Part shown: positions 7,467 to 16,085 of the stretch, in pieces
How positions within the stretch are numbered: position 1 is the stretch's first letter
How the letters are laid out: the number at the start of each line of letters is the position of its first letter
From: Lelliottia wanjuensis
GTDB taxonomy: Bacteria > Pseudomonadota > Gammaproteobacteria > Enterobacterales > Enterobacteriaceae
Reading direction: 5' to 3'
NCBI RefSeq assembly: GCF_030238365.1
Contig: NZ_JASSOT010000071.1
Coordinates: forward strand, 1 to 52,914
DNA length: 52,914 nt
Notes under the pieces: model-generated
What the model was told of the DNA's origin: nothing
The model's input: the letters and a program-made list of their open reading frames with translations, nothing else
The model's database searches: none
Program-made: the position numbers and the translations under genes

Positions 7467-8854
7467 GCTTTCACCTCGACTGAGGACGCGGCGTTACGTT
7501 GATGGATATCGCTCAGAATTTCGTAGAAGCGTTTTTCCGTAATTTCGTAGCGGGCCAGCGGGACCAGACTTAACAGGGTTAATACGCCCGGAATAAGGGT
7601 AAATAACAGGCCAATCCACATGGCGGTTTCGCTCGCCTGAACCTGATGCGGAATATATCCAGCCCACGACAGCATAAATCCGCCGATTGCGCCGCCAATG
7701 GCTCCGGAGAGTTTGGTTTTAAAAATATTGAGAGAAAAGACCATGCCTTCCGAGCGGTTACCGCTGCGCCATTCGCCGTATTCCACACAATCTGCGACCA
7801 TAGAATAGAGGGAGATTTGTCCAATTCCGCCGCAGAAGGGCGCTAAGGCACCGACGATAAAAATCATTATGATATTTGACTGGAAAAAGAATAACAGCAT
7901 ACAGGCCAAAGCCATGACCGCGCTGCTGTAAATAGCGGTATTCTTTTTGCCTATTTTGGCAGAAATAAACGGAGAAACGACGGCACCTAAAACCTGCGCA
8001 ATCATTGAGACCGTCAGGAAAACCCCTAACATCATTTCGGCATTTAAATTATAGATAAAGAAGTAAAGCTGAAAGGTCCCGCGGATCACGCCAATCATCT
8101 CTAATAAGAACATCCCGATTAGTAATAACCGCAGCGGGCGGTGCTGCTTTAACAGCGTCCAGAATCCTTTAAAACTCTGTCGCTCTTTGCGCGGCACCGT
8201 ATGCTTTTCTTTGACGCCAAAAAAGGTGATCAGCATGCAAACCAGAAACACCACGCTGTAAATAATGGCGACCGCCCACCAGCTTCCGACATACTTCACC
8301 AGCCACAGCGTCGAGGCGCTGACGGAGAGAAAGCCAAAGGTGGCAATGGTTCTGGGGATAGTAATCACTTTGGTGCGCTCGGTGGGGTTCTGCGTGATGG
8401 CGGCAGAGAGCGACCAGTAAGGAATATCGATAATCGCGAAACAGATACTCCACAAAATATAGGTCGAGTAGGCGTAGACCAGCTTTCCCGCCTCAGAAAG
8501 ATTCGGACTGAGAAAACAGGCGACGGTGGTCAGGGAAACCAGAATACTGCCGACCAAAATCCACGGGCGGAATTTCCCCATTTTTGTGTGGGTATTATCC
8601 ACCAGAATACCGAGGGCGATATCCGTCGCGCCATCCACAAGACGAGCGATTAAAAACAATAATCCCACCGCCGCGGCTTTGATGCCAAAACTGTCGGTGT
8701 AATACAGCATCAGATAGATAGCAATGAAGGCATACATCACATTTGCCCCAAAGCTTCCCATTCCGTATGAAATAGCGGTGCTCCAGGAGACTCTATCGCT
8801 CGCGAAATTATCCTTATTCACGCTCTTTTGTTCATTGACTTGTGCTAATTCCAT
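7463..8854 (-). CDS. GPH-family cation:sugar symporter (MelB-like)
   Basis: The 463-residue protein has 12 predicted membrane segments and belongs to the glycoside-pentoside-hexuronide:cation symporters, which import melibiose or similar sugars with Na+ or H+. The acidic cation-site pattern on helix 2 (ARLVDGATDIALG) and the following loop DNTHTKMGKFRPW are characteristic. It is the first gene of a four-gene operon (symporter, galactosidase, porin, lipoprotein). Start MELAQVNEQ has AGGAG 8 bases upstream, but that site lies inside a predicted hairpin (8863-8934). The gene looks clearly more AT-rich than the downstream galactosidase, suggesting a different history. Confidence 0.92.
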   Translation of the reverse strand: MELAQVNEQKSVNKDNFASDRVSWSTAISYGMGSFGANVMYAFIAIYLMLYYTDSFGIKAAAVGLLFLIARLVDGATDIALGILVDNTHTKMGKFRPWILVGSILVSLTTVACFLSPNLSEAGKLVYAYSTYILWSICFAIIDIPYWSLSAAITQNPTERTKVITIPRTIATFGFLSVSASTLWLVKYVGSWWAVAIIYSVVFLVCMLITFFGVKEKHTVPRKERQSFKGFWTLLKQHRPLRLLLIGMFLLEMIGVIRGTFQLYFFIYNLNAEMMLGVFLTVSMIAQVLGAVVSPFISAKIGKKNTAIYSSAVMALACMLLFFFQSNIIMIFIVGALAPFCGGIGQISLYSMVADCVEYGEWRSGNRSEGMVFSLNIFKTKLSGAIGGAIGGFMLSWAGYIPHQVQASETAMWIGLLFTLIPGVLTLLSLVPLARYEITEKRFYEILSDIHQRNAASSVEVKA

Positions 8855-8891
8855 TCTGAAAACTCCTAATTGCCAGGAAGCGTGGATTCAT
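8832..8891 (-). CDS. possible 19-residue leader peptide overlapping the symporter start
   Basis: An ATG at 8891 opens a 19-codon frame (MNPRFLAIRSFQNG...) that stops with TGA at 8832-8834, inside the symporter gene in another frame. Its translation would pass through the 3' arm of the hairpin that masks the symporter Shine-Dalgarno. No good ribosome site precedes it, so it may be chance. Confidence 0.2.
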   Translation of the reverse strand: MNPRFLAIRSFQNGISTSQ

Positions 8892-9067
8892 TTTATTGAA
8901 CCCGGAGAGAATTGAATGCTGGCAATTGTAGGAGGCAAAAATGAAACGGACTTTGCGCGGGAGTTTATATTTCAGTAAACACGGATTACTAATCGAAACC
9001 CTAAAACACTATTTGAAGTAATAAAACATTTCTCCGGTAAATATATTAAATGAAAAGCTGAATCGCG
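8855..9067 (-). promoter_or_regulatory. promoter/leader region of the alpha-galactoside operon
   Basis: This 213-base AT-rich gap lies between the end of the ROK gene and the symporter. It must hold the operon promoter or be read through from the ROK gene. It contains an AT-rich dyad TATT-N6-AATA at 9010-9023, loosely like the sites of NagC/Mlc-type regulators, and the long hairpin at 8863-8934. No confident -35/-10 pair was assigned. Confidence 0.5.
8863..8934 (-). promoter_or_regulatory. hairpin predicted to sequester the symporter ribosome binding site
   Basis: On the transcript (minus strand) the segment CTCCTACAATTGCCAG (8934-8919) can pair with CTGGCAATTAGGAG (8876-8863). This forms 14 base pairs with a 2-base bulge. 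The 3' arm contains AGGAG, the Shine-Dalgarno of the symporter located 8 bases before its ATG. Initiation should be blocked while the stem is closed. The pairing is seen directly; the regulatory role is inference. Confidence 0.55.
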
Positions 9068-10267
9068 TTAGCCTTCATTTTCCAGCGCGGCTTCGGCATA
9101 TAAATAACCAATGCCCATCACCTGTTGGGCGCGGGTTAAACCGCCGAAGTTAATCTGGGTGGCATTGCGTTTTAAGCCGTCGCTGTGATCAAAGGGATTA
9201 AAACCGATGCGCTGTTTAATTGCCTCAAGCCAGCTCTCGCCAAATCCGCAACTGCGGCCATAAAACCAGATTTGATTAATGTTCAGAATATTGAGGAAGT
9301 TATACAGGCTAAGGCCAATCGCATGGGCCGACTCCTCCACCCAGCGCATCACGTGTTCGTCCCCCGCATGCCAGGCGTTCACCAGCTGCTGTGAACTCAA
9401 GGTTTCAGGATCCTGCTGAGGGGAGGCAGGGTGGTTTTTGAGCCAGATCCGCGCCTGCTTTTTCAGGGCGGAAAGCGAGGCCACCGTCTCAAGGCAACCG
9501 TAGCGGCCACAGTCGCACATCGCCCCATCCGGGTTGACGATGGTGTGCCCGATCTGCCCGCTGCCGTACAGATTCCCGCGATAGATCTGTCCGTTGATCA
9601 CAAACGACGAGCCGATGCCATAATCGACGTTAATCACGCAAAAATCCTCGCGGTTCTGGGCGTTTTGCCACTTCTCCGCCAGGGCCAGCATCACGCAGTC
9701 GTTATCCAGTTTCACCGTCACGCGCAGCTTCTCTTCCAGAAGATATTTAATCTCTACGTTCCCGCGCCACGGCGCTTGCGGCATGGTTTGTGACACCCCG
9801 GTCACCGGGTCGACCTGGCCGTGTATGCCCAGCGCCAGATTGATGGTTTTTCGCGGCCAGTTTCTGGACTGCTGCTGCCAGATGGCTTCAATTGCCGCCA
9901 ACAGGGCCTGCGGCGTGGGGGCGGAGATGGCGCGGCGCTCAAACTCACCCAGCGCCGACAGCTGCGCATCGCAAAGCTGGCTTTCGATGCTGGTGGGGGT
10001 CACATTCATGCAAAGAATGTAATCGCCCTCCGGCGGGATTTGATAACTGCCGCCGTTCAATCCTCTGCTGCTCAAATTTTCACTGGAGTGGCTCAGTTTT
10101 CCGTCCTCCACCAGCTCGTCGAGAATTTTGCTGACCGCAGGAATCGACAGACCGGTAAATTGCGCGAAGCGCGATTTACTCAGCTGCTTGTGTTTCCACA
10201 CCAGTTTCAGCAGGGTCTGGCGATTGAGCTGTCGCACCCGCTGATTGTTCAGACCTGACTCCTGCAT
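9068..10267 (-). CDS. ROK-family transcriptional repressor (YphH/NagC type)
   Basis: The 399-residue protein has an N-terminal winged helix-turn-helix (about 12-60; RFAQFTGLSIPAVSKILDEL) and a ROK sugar-binding domain. The ROK domain carries the zinc motif CDCGRYGCLE and glycine-rich phosphate-type loops (VDYGIGSSFV). The start MQESGLNNQ was chosen because GAGG lies 9 bases upstream; the 14-codon extension begins with a non-ATG codon and lacks such a site. Length matches E. coli YphH, which sits at the same chromosomal place. It lies between two sugar operons and probably represses both, released by a sugar ligand that is unknown. Confidence 0.88.
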   Translation of the reverse strand: MQESGLNNQRVRQLNRQTLLKLVWKHKQLSKSRFAQFTGLSIPAVSKILDELVEDGKLSHSSENLSSRGLNGGSYQIPPEGDYILCMNVTPTSIESQLCDAQLSALGEFERRAISAPTPQALLAAIEAIWQQQSRNWPRKTINLALGIHGQVDPVTGVSQTMPQAPWRGNVEIKYLLEEKLRVTVKLDNDCVMLALAEKWQNAQNREDFCVINVDYGIGSSFVINGQIYRGNLYGSGQIGHTIVNPDGAMCDCGRYGCLETVASLSALKKQARIWLKNHPASPQQDPETLSSQQLVNAWHAGDEHVMRWVEESAHAIGLSLYNFLNILNINQIWFYGRSCGFGESWLEAIKQRIGFNPFDHSDGLKRNATQINFGGLTRAQQVMGIGYLYAEAALENEG

Positions 10268-10382
10268 TTCACTAAACCTCGTTAACTGTATTGCGTGAGC
10301 TTTGAGCAATTAAAACATATCACTCTCCGCCAGACTGTTGCCATCCCCTCATTCACTAACATTTGTTTACTGGAGAATGGCT
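10268..10382. promoter_or_regulatory. divergent control region between the ROK gene and the DUF5107 operon
   Basis: The 115-base region must contain both divergent promoters. An inverted repeat ATTGC-N11-GCAAT (10290-10310) is a possible operator. No strong -10/-35 pair could be chosen. The ribosome site GGAG at 10372-10375 serves the ATG at 10383. Confidence 0.4.
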
Positions 10383-13300
10383 ATGTACGGAGTTGTTAAA
10401 GTCTGGCAAGAAACTCTCTCTCTCCCCACCTGGACCACAGGCAGCGAAGACACCAACCCGATGTTCCTTGAAAAGCGGGTCTATCAGGGCTCGTCCGGCG
10501 CGGTCTATCCCTATGGCGTCACCGACACCCTGACGGGCAAACGCGAAATGCGCAAGTACCAGGCGGTGTGGATGGAGAACGACTTTATCCGCATTATGCT
10601 GCTGCCGGAATTGGGCGGACGAATTCACCGTGCTTATGACAAAGTCAAAGCGCGCGATTTTGTCTATTACAACGAAGTGGTGAAACCTGCGCTGGTGGGC
10701 CTGCTCGGGCCCTGGATCTCCGGCGGCATCGAATTCAACTGGCCGCAGCACCATCGCCCGACCACCTTTATGCCCGTCGATGTCACCATCCAGCCCGCCG
10801 ACAACGGCGCGCAAACCGTCTGGATGGGCGAGGCCGAACCGATGCGCGGCCTGCAGGTGATGACCGGTTTTACCCTCTATCCGGATCGCGCCCTGATTGA
10901 AATCACCGGCAAAGTGTTCAACCCCAACGCCACGCCGCGCCACTTCCTGTGGTGGGCCAACCCGGCGGTGAAGGGCGGGGACGATCATCAGAGCGTCTTC
11001 CCGCCGGACGTAACGGCGGTCTTCGATCACGGTAAACGCGACGTCTCAGCCTTCCCGATTGCTCATGGAACCTACTACAAAGTCGACTATTCGGTTGGCG
11101 TGGATATCTCGCGCTACAAAAACGTGCCGGTGCCGACCTCCTACATGGCCGAGAAATCTGATTACGATTTCGTCGGGGCGTACCACCACGGCGAGCGGGG
11201 CGGCCTGCTTCACGTCGCCGATCACCACGTTTCACCGGGCAAAAAGCAGTGGACCTGGGGCTATGAAGAGTTTGGCCGCGCCTGGGATCGCCATCTGACG
11301 GATGAAAACGGCCCGTACATCGAGCTGATGACCGGCGTCTTCACGGATAACCAGCCCGATTTCACCTGGCTTGCGCCGTACGAAGAGAAAGTGTTCGTGC
11401 AGAATTTTCTGCCCTACAGCGATCTGGGCATGGTGCAGAACGCCAATACCCAGCTGGCGTTAAAACTGGAGCGCCACGCGCCGCAAATCGAGCTGGGGAT
11501 TTATGCCATCGCGCCGCTGGAGGACGTCAGTCTCGAACTGAGCGCCGAGGGTCACACGCTCTGGGAAACGCGCCTCAGCCTGATGCCGGGCGAGAGCCAC
11601 CAGCAGACGCTGGCAGGCCACGACGCACGTTTAACCCTGACGGTCAAAGACGCCTCAGGCCGCACGCTGCTGAGCTATCAGGAGCACATTCCCGAAGAGA
11701 CGCCGCTGCCCGCACCGGCCACCGCACCGGCGCTCCCGGAAAACATCGTCAACGGCGATGAACTCTATTTCATCGGCCAGCATCTGGAGCAGTACAACCA
11801 CGCCAGCCGTTACGCGGAGGATTACTACCGCCGCGCGCTGGAACTCGATGCGCATGACTATCGCAACAACGTCGCCCTCGGCACGCTGGCGCTCAACCGC
11901 GCCGACTGGGCGCTGGCGCAGCAGTGCGCCGAGGCGGCGCTGGTTCGCGCGCATCGTCTGAATAAAAACCCGCGCGATGGCGAGGCCAGCCAGCTTCTGG
12001 CGACGGCGCTGGAGCGTCAGGGCGATAACGACAAGGCCTGGGACCACTACTACAAAGCCTCGTGGAGCGGCAACTGTCGCGACGCGGCGTTCTGGTCCCT
12101 GGCGCGTCTGGCGATGAAACGCGGTGACTACGCTGACGCGCTGGAAAAAGTCGAGGTCAGTCTCGGGATCAATGCCAGCAATAACCTGGCGATGGGGCTG
12201 AAGGCGCTGGCGCTGGCAAAACTCGGGCGCGAAGTGGACGCGCTGGCGTTTATCGATGCCGGTCTGCACACCCATCCTCTCAGCTACGCCCTGCACTATG
12301 CGCGCTGGGCGATCGCCCGGGATGACGTCGCGCGGGAAAAACTGCGTCAGGTGACAGGCTGTCGCGGGGCGAACGCCTGCGTGCTGGCGGGCTGGTTAAC
12401 GTCGATGGGGATGAGCGATGCGGCGCGCGAGGTGCTGGATCTGCTCGACAGCCAGGAGACGCTCCCGCTGCTGTGGCGCGCGGCCTTAAGCGAAAACCCG
12501 GATGTCCGCGCTCGTTACCTTGCTGCCGCGCGGCGTTGCGAGCCCAATCGCGTGCGCTTCCCGAACGCCCTCGACGAAGTGCAAATGCTGCAAAGCCTGC
12601 AGGACGATCCGTTTGCCCGCTATCAGCTGGGCTGTTTCTGGTACAGCAAACGTCGCTATGACGAGGCGGTGGCCTGCTGGCAATTCACTCTGCAACGGGA
12701 GCCGCAGTTCGCGCCTGCCCAGCGTCTGCTTGGTATTTACGCCTGGAACAAACAGCACGATCTGGCGCTGGCGCAGCACTATCTGCAGCGCGCCGTCGAG
12801 CTGGAACCGGAAAATCCGCGCTTCCTGTTTGAACTCGACTACCTCAATAAACTCACCGGGCAGCCGGTAGCAAAACGCCTCGCCATGCTGACTGCGCGGC
12901 AAAGCGTGGCGCTGAAACGCGACGACCTGACGGCGGAACTGCTGAGTTTGTGGAACGGGACCGGGCGCTATGCCGAGGCGGCAAATGTCCTCAAAACCCG
13001 TGAGTTCCACCCGTGGGAGGGCGGGGAAGGCAAAGTCACCGGCCAGTATCTGCTCAACCAGCAGCATCGCGCTTTGCAGCACATTGCCAGCGGGAATTTT
13101 GCTGAGGCGATAAACCTGCTGCAGGCCGCGCTCCGCTATCCGCATAACCTCGGGGAAGGGCGTCTGCCGGGGCAAACGGATAACGATATCGGGTATCTGC
13201 TCGGGTACTGCCACGCGCGGCTCGACAGCCAGGCCGAGGCGCAGCGCTGTTTCACCCGCGCGGCGCAGGGCGGATCGTCGCTCGATGCCGGGCGCTACTA

Positions 13301-13655
13301 CAACGACCAGCCTGCGGATTATCTCTTCTGGCAGGGAATGGCGATGCGCGCCCTGGGCGACAGCGCCGCAGCGAAGCGCCACTTCAACGGGTTCCTGGCC
13401 TGGGCGAAAGCGCATCACGACGAGGTGCCTGAGGCCGATTTCTTTGCCGTGTCGCTGCCGGATCTGGTGGTGCTAGACGCGCCCGCCGGGCTACAGCATC
13501 AGCAGCACTGCCTGTTTATCGAGGCGCTCGGCCACGCGGGACTGGGGGATTTCACCGCCAGCCAGCGGTGCCTCGATACCCTGTTAACCCTGAATCCGGC
13601 GCACGACAAAGCGCATTTCGTTCAGCACGCGCAGGCGGCTGGCATTTTTCACTAA
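10383..13655 (+). CDS. DUF5107 and TPR protein of unknown function (YphG-like)
   Basis: This is a 1090-residue cytoplasmic protein with no signal peptide. Residues about 20-360 form a DUF5107-type domain with ELGGRIHRAYDK, GLLGPWISGGIEFNWPQH and WWANPAVK. This resembles the mutarotase-like super-sandwich fold of many carbohydrate-active proteins. From about residue 450 onward there are many TPR-like helical repeats rich in Ala/Leu. Of three in-frame ATG/GTG-type starts, the ATG at 10383 has GGAG 7 bases upstream, while the one at 10377 is too close. It is the first gene of an operon with a sugar transporter and an aldose epimerase, so a role in sugar recognition or breakdown is likely. No activity is known to me. 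Confidence 0.85.
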   Translation: MYGVVKVWQETLSLPTWTTGSEDTNPMFLEKRVYQGSSGAVYPYGVTDTLTGKREMRKYQAVWMENDFIRIMLLPELGGRIHRAYDKVKARDFVYYNEVVKPALVGLLGPWISGGIEFNWPQHHRPTTFMPVDVTIQPADNGAQTVWMGEAEPMRGLQVMTGFTLYPDRALIEITGKVFNPNATPRHFLWWANPAVKGGDDHQSVFPPDVTAVFDHGKRDVSAFPIAHGTYYKVDYSVGVDISRYKNVPVPTSYMAEKSDYDFVGAYHHGERGGLLHVADHHVSPGKKQWTWGYEEFGRAWDRHLTDENGPYIELMTGVFTDNQPDFTWLAPYEEKVFVQNFLPYSDLGMVQNANTQLALKLERHAPQIELGIYAIAPLEDVSLELSAEGHTLWETRLSLMPGESHQQTLAGHDARLTLTVKDASGRTLLSYQEHIPEETPLPAPATAPALPENIVNGDELYFIGQHLEQYNHASRYAEDYYRRALELDAHDYRNNVALGTLALNRADWALAQQCAEAALVRAHRLNKNPRDGEASQLLATALERQGDNDKAWDHYYKASWSGNCRDAAFWSLARLAMKRGDYADALEKVEVSLGINASNNLAMGLKALALAKLGREVDALAFIDAGLHTHPLSYALHYARWAIARDDVAREKLRQVTGCRGANACVLAGWLTSMGMSDAAREVLDLLDSQETLPLLWRAALSENPDVRARYLAAARRCEPNRVRFPNALDEVQMLQSLQDDPFARYQLGCFWYSKRRYDEAVACWQFTLQREPQFAPAQRLLGIYAWNKQHDLALAQHYLQRAVELEPENPRFLFELDYLNKLTGQPVAKRLAMLTARQSVALKRDDLTAELLSLWNGTGRYAEAANVLKTREFHPWEGGEGKVTGQYLLNQQHRALQHIASGNFAEAINLLQAALRYPHNLGEGRLPGQTDNDIGYLLGYCHARLDSQAEAQRCFTRAAQGGSSLDAGRYYNDQPADYLFWQGMAMRALGDSAAAKRHFNGFLAWAKAHHDEVPEADFFAVSLPDLVVLDAPAGLQHQQHCLFIEALGHAGLGDFTASQRCLDTLLTLNPAHDKAHFVQHAQAAGIFH

Positions 13656-13663
13656 CTGACCCG

Positions 13664-13685
13664 ACAGGCGGGGAAACCCGCCTGT
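13664..13685 (+). other. intercistronic hairpin with GNRA tetraloop
   Basis: A perfect 9-bp stem ACAGGCGGG/CCCGCCTGT is closed by GAAA. It starts 8 bases after the DUF5107 stop codon, with no T run. It should be very stable in RNA and probably protects the upstream message or tunes expression of the downstream transporter. Confidence 0.6.
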
Positions 13686-13725
13686 TAACCCTCTGTTCCC
13701 TGCATTCCCTTAAAGAGGAATCACG

Positions 13726-15168
13726 ATGAATAATGACGCACAGACACAACTGAAAATGGGCTACGTCTGGACCATCTGCCTGGTCGCCGCCTGCGGCGGG
13801 CTGCTGTTTGGCTACGACTGGGTGGTGATCGGCGGGGCCAAACCCTTCTATGAAGCCTGGTTCTCGATAACCGATCCGGCCCAGTCCGGCTGGGCGATGA
13901 GCTCCGCGCTGGTGGGCTGTATTGTTGGCGCGCTGATCTCCGGCTGGTGCGCTGACAAACTGGGGCGTAAGCGCCCACTCATTCTCTCGGCTTTGCTGTT
14001 CAGTATCTCGGCGCTGGGCACGGCGCTGGCGAGCAATTTTGAGATTTTCGTGGTGTTTCGCATTATCGGCGGCATCGGGATTGGGCTTGCCTCGGCGCTC
14101 AGCCCGCTCTATATCGCCGAAGTCAGCCCGGCGGAAAAACGCGGTCGCTTTGTGGCGATCAACCAGCTTACCATCGTGGTCGGCGTGCTGGCCGCGCAGC
14201 TGGTGAACCTGATGATCGCCGAGCCGGTAGCGGCAGGGGCAACGCAGGAGACCATCCTCCACAGCTGGAACGGGCAAATCGGCTGGCGCTGGATGTTTGG
14301 CGCGGGGCTGGTGCCCGCTCTGGCCTTTTTACTGCTGATGTTTTTCGTACCGGAATCTCCGCGCTGGCTGATGAAAGTCGGCAAACCGGAACGCGCGCGC
14401 GCCATGCTGGAACGTATTGGCACCGCGCAATACGCCAGCCAGACGCTGAAAGAGATCGCCCATACGCTGGAAAAAGACACCCAGAAAGTCTCTTACTCGA
14501 CGCTGCTGCAGCCGCAAATCAAACCAATTGTGATCATCGGGATGGTGCTGGCGATGTTCCAGCAGTGGTGTGGGATCAACGTGATCTTCAACTACGCGCA
14601 GGAGATCTTTGCCTCCGCCGGGTTTGATATCAACGACACGCTGAAATCGATTGTGGCGACGGGCATTATCAACCTCGTCTTTACCGTCGCCGCGCTGCCG
14701 CTGGTGGACAAAATTGGTCGCCGCAAGCTGATGCTGCTGGGCGCATCGGGCCTGACGATTATCTATGTGCTGATCGCCAGCGCTTATGCGATGAACATCA
14801 TGGGCTGGCCGGTCCTGCTGCTGGTGCTGGCGGCGATTGCGATCTACGCCCTGACGCTGGCCCCGGTCACCTGGGTGCTGCTCTCGGAAATCTTCCCCAA
14901 CCGCGTGCGCGGCCTGGCGATGTCCCTTGGTACGCTGGCCCTGTGGGTGGCCTGTTTCCTGCTGACCTACACTTTCCCGCTGCTCAATGCCGGGCTGGGC
15001 GCGGCGGGCAGCTTCCTGCTCTACGGCGTGATTTGTGCGGCCGGGTTCCTCTATATTCTGCGTAACGTCCCGGAAACCAAAGGCGTAACCCTCGAAGCGC
15101 TGGAAGAACAGCTTGAGAAACAGCACAGCAAAACCGCTCACGCGGCGAATGCCGGGCGGGTGCACTGA
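13726..15168 (+). CDS. sugar porter family MFS transporter
   Basis: The 480-residue protein has 12 membrane segments and all sugar-porter signatures: DKLGRKRP after helix 2, YIAEVSPAEKRGRF, PESPRW before the central loop, and PETKG near the C-terminus. Such proteins (XylE, GalP, AraE type) move hexoses or pentoses with H+ across the inner membrane. The ribosome site GAGGA lies 8 bases before ATG. The gene is flanked by the DUF5107 gene and an aldose epimerase overlapping by one base. The cargo is likely a monosaccharide such as galactose or glucose, but cannot be read from the sequence. Confidence 0.93.
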   Translation: MNNDAQTQLKMGYVWTICLVAACGGLLFGYDWVVIGGAKPFYEAWFSITDPAQSGWAMSSALVGCIVGALISGWCADKLGRKRPLILSALLFSISALGTALASNFEIFVVFRIIGGIGIGLASALSPLYIAEVSPAEKRGRFVAINQLTIVVGVLAAQLVNLMIAEPVAAGATQETILHSWNGQIGWRWMFGAGLVPALAFLLLMFFVPESPRWLMKVGKPERARAMLERIGTAQYASQTLKEIAHTLEKDTQKVSYSTLLQPQIKPIVIIGMVLAMFQQWCGINVIFNYAQEIFASAGFDINDTLKSIVATGIINLVFTVAALPLVDKIGRRKLMLLGASGLTIIYVLIASAYAMNIMGWPVLLLVLAAIAIYALTLAPVTWVLLSEIFPNRVRGLAMSLGTLALWVACFLLTYTFPLLNAGLGAAGSFLLYGVICAAGFLYILRNVPETKGVTLEALEEQLEKQHSKTAHAANAGRVH

Positions 15169-16013
15169 TGACAGACTCATTACTGCTGCAAAACGCGCAT
15201 CTGCGCCTTAGCGTCAATCCGCAGGGCGGCGGGCTGCGCGAGCTGTTTTCCCTCACACATCACACGCCCGTTCTGTGGGAGCACGGCGACAGCGCGCTGT
15301 TCCCGATGCTGCCGCTGGCCAACCGCGTCGCCGGGAATCGCTTTTCGTTTCGGGGGCAAGAGATTGCGCTGCCGCACAGCCCGGTCGATGATGAGTTCTT
15401 CCTGCACGGTAACGGCTGGCTCGAGCGCTGGACAGTCGAATCCGTCTCCGACACGGAGTGCCTGCTTCTGCTTCGCAGCCAGCACTCCTGCGGTTTCGAC
15501 TATCTGGCTGAGCTGCGCTACGGGTTGCGGGAAAACGTTCTGCGGGCAGAATTAACTCTCACGCACTTCGGCCAAAACCCGATGCTCTACGGTCTCGGCT
15601 TCCATCCGTGGTTTGTGTTTGATGAGGGCAGCCGCGTGCAGTTTTCCGCCAGCGGCTACTGGCCGGAAGGGGAGAAACATCTGCCGCTGGCATGGCAGGG
15701 GGAAATTCCACCGGCGATCGACTTCGGCGAGGCAAAACACGGCGAGAGCGGCTGGCTGAATGTGGGCTATTCCGGCTGGAACGGGGTGGCGCAGATCCAG
15801 CGCGATGTGATGACGGTCACATTATCATCGCAAACTCCGTGGCTGATGCTGTTTCGAATGTCGGGTGAATCATTCTTATGCCTCGAACCCCAGAGCCATC
15901 CGGTGAACGCCCATCATCAGGCCGGACAGCCAGGATTAGTGGCGTTAGGCCGGGGTGACAGCACCCGTCTGGCGATGGAAATTGCCGTCGATACGGCGAT
16001 AAGTTCCTGTTAA
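15168..16013 (+). CDS. aldose 1-epimerase family protein (YphB-like)
   Basis: The 281-residue protein has the galactose mutarotase fold. NRVAGNRF (sugar-binding Arg), LHGNGWL (active-site His), FHPWF (second His) and CLEPQSHPVNA (catalytic Glu) are in the expected order. It should interconvert alpha and beta anomers of an aldose in the cytoplasm. It resembles E. coli YphB, whose gene lies at the same chromosomal place. The ATG overlaps the TGA of the transporter gene (TGATG), so the two are translationally coupled. The anomer or sugar used is not known. Confidence 0.9.
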   Translation: MTDSLLLQNAHLRLSVNPQGGGLRELFSLTHHTPVLWEHGDSALFPMLPLANRVAGNRFSFRGQEIALPHSPVDDEFFLHGNGWLERWTVESVSDTECLLLLRSQHSCGFDYLAELRYGLRENVLRAELTLTHFGQNPMLYGLGFHPWFVFDEGSRVQFSASGYWPEGEKHLPLAWQGEIPPAIDFGEAKHGESGWLNVGYSGWNGVAQIQRDVMTVTLSSQTPWLMLFRMSGESFLCLEPQSHPVNAHHQAGQPGLVALGRGDSTRLAMEIAVDTAISSC

Positions 16014-16085
16014 TCGGCTGTTAATACACGCTTGCGCCAGCCCCTGTTTAGCGCCAGACTAGCGCCTCCAAAACGGGAGGGATTC

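Noticed and set aside
12486..13418. 310-residue minus-strand frame inside the DUF5107-TPR gene
   Set aside because: Shadow frame in GC-rich repeats; the plus-strand frame has consistent TPR-like pattern and spans it without a stop.
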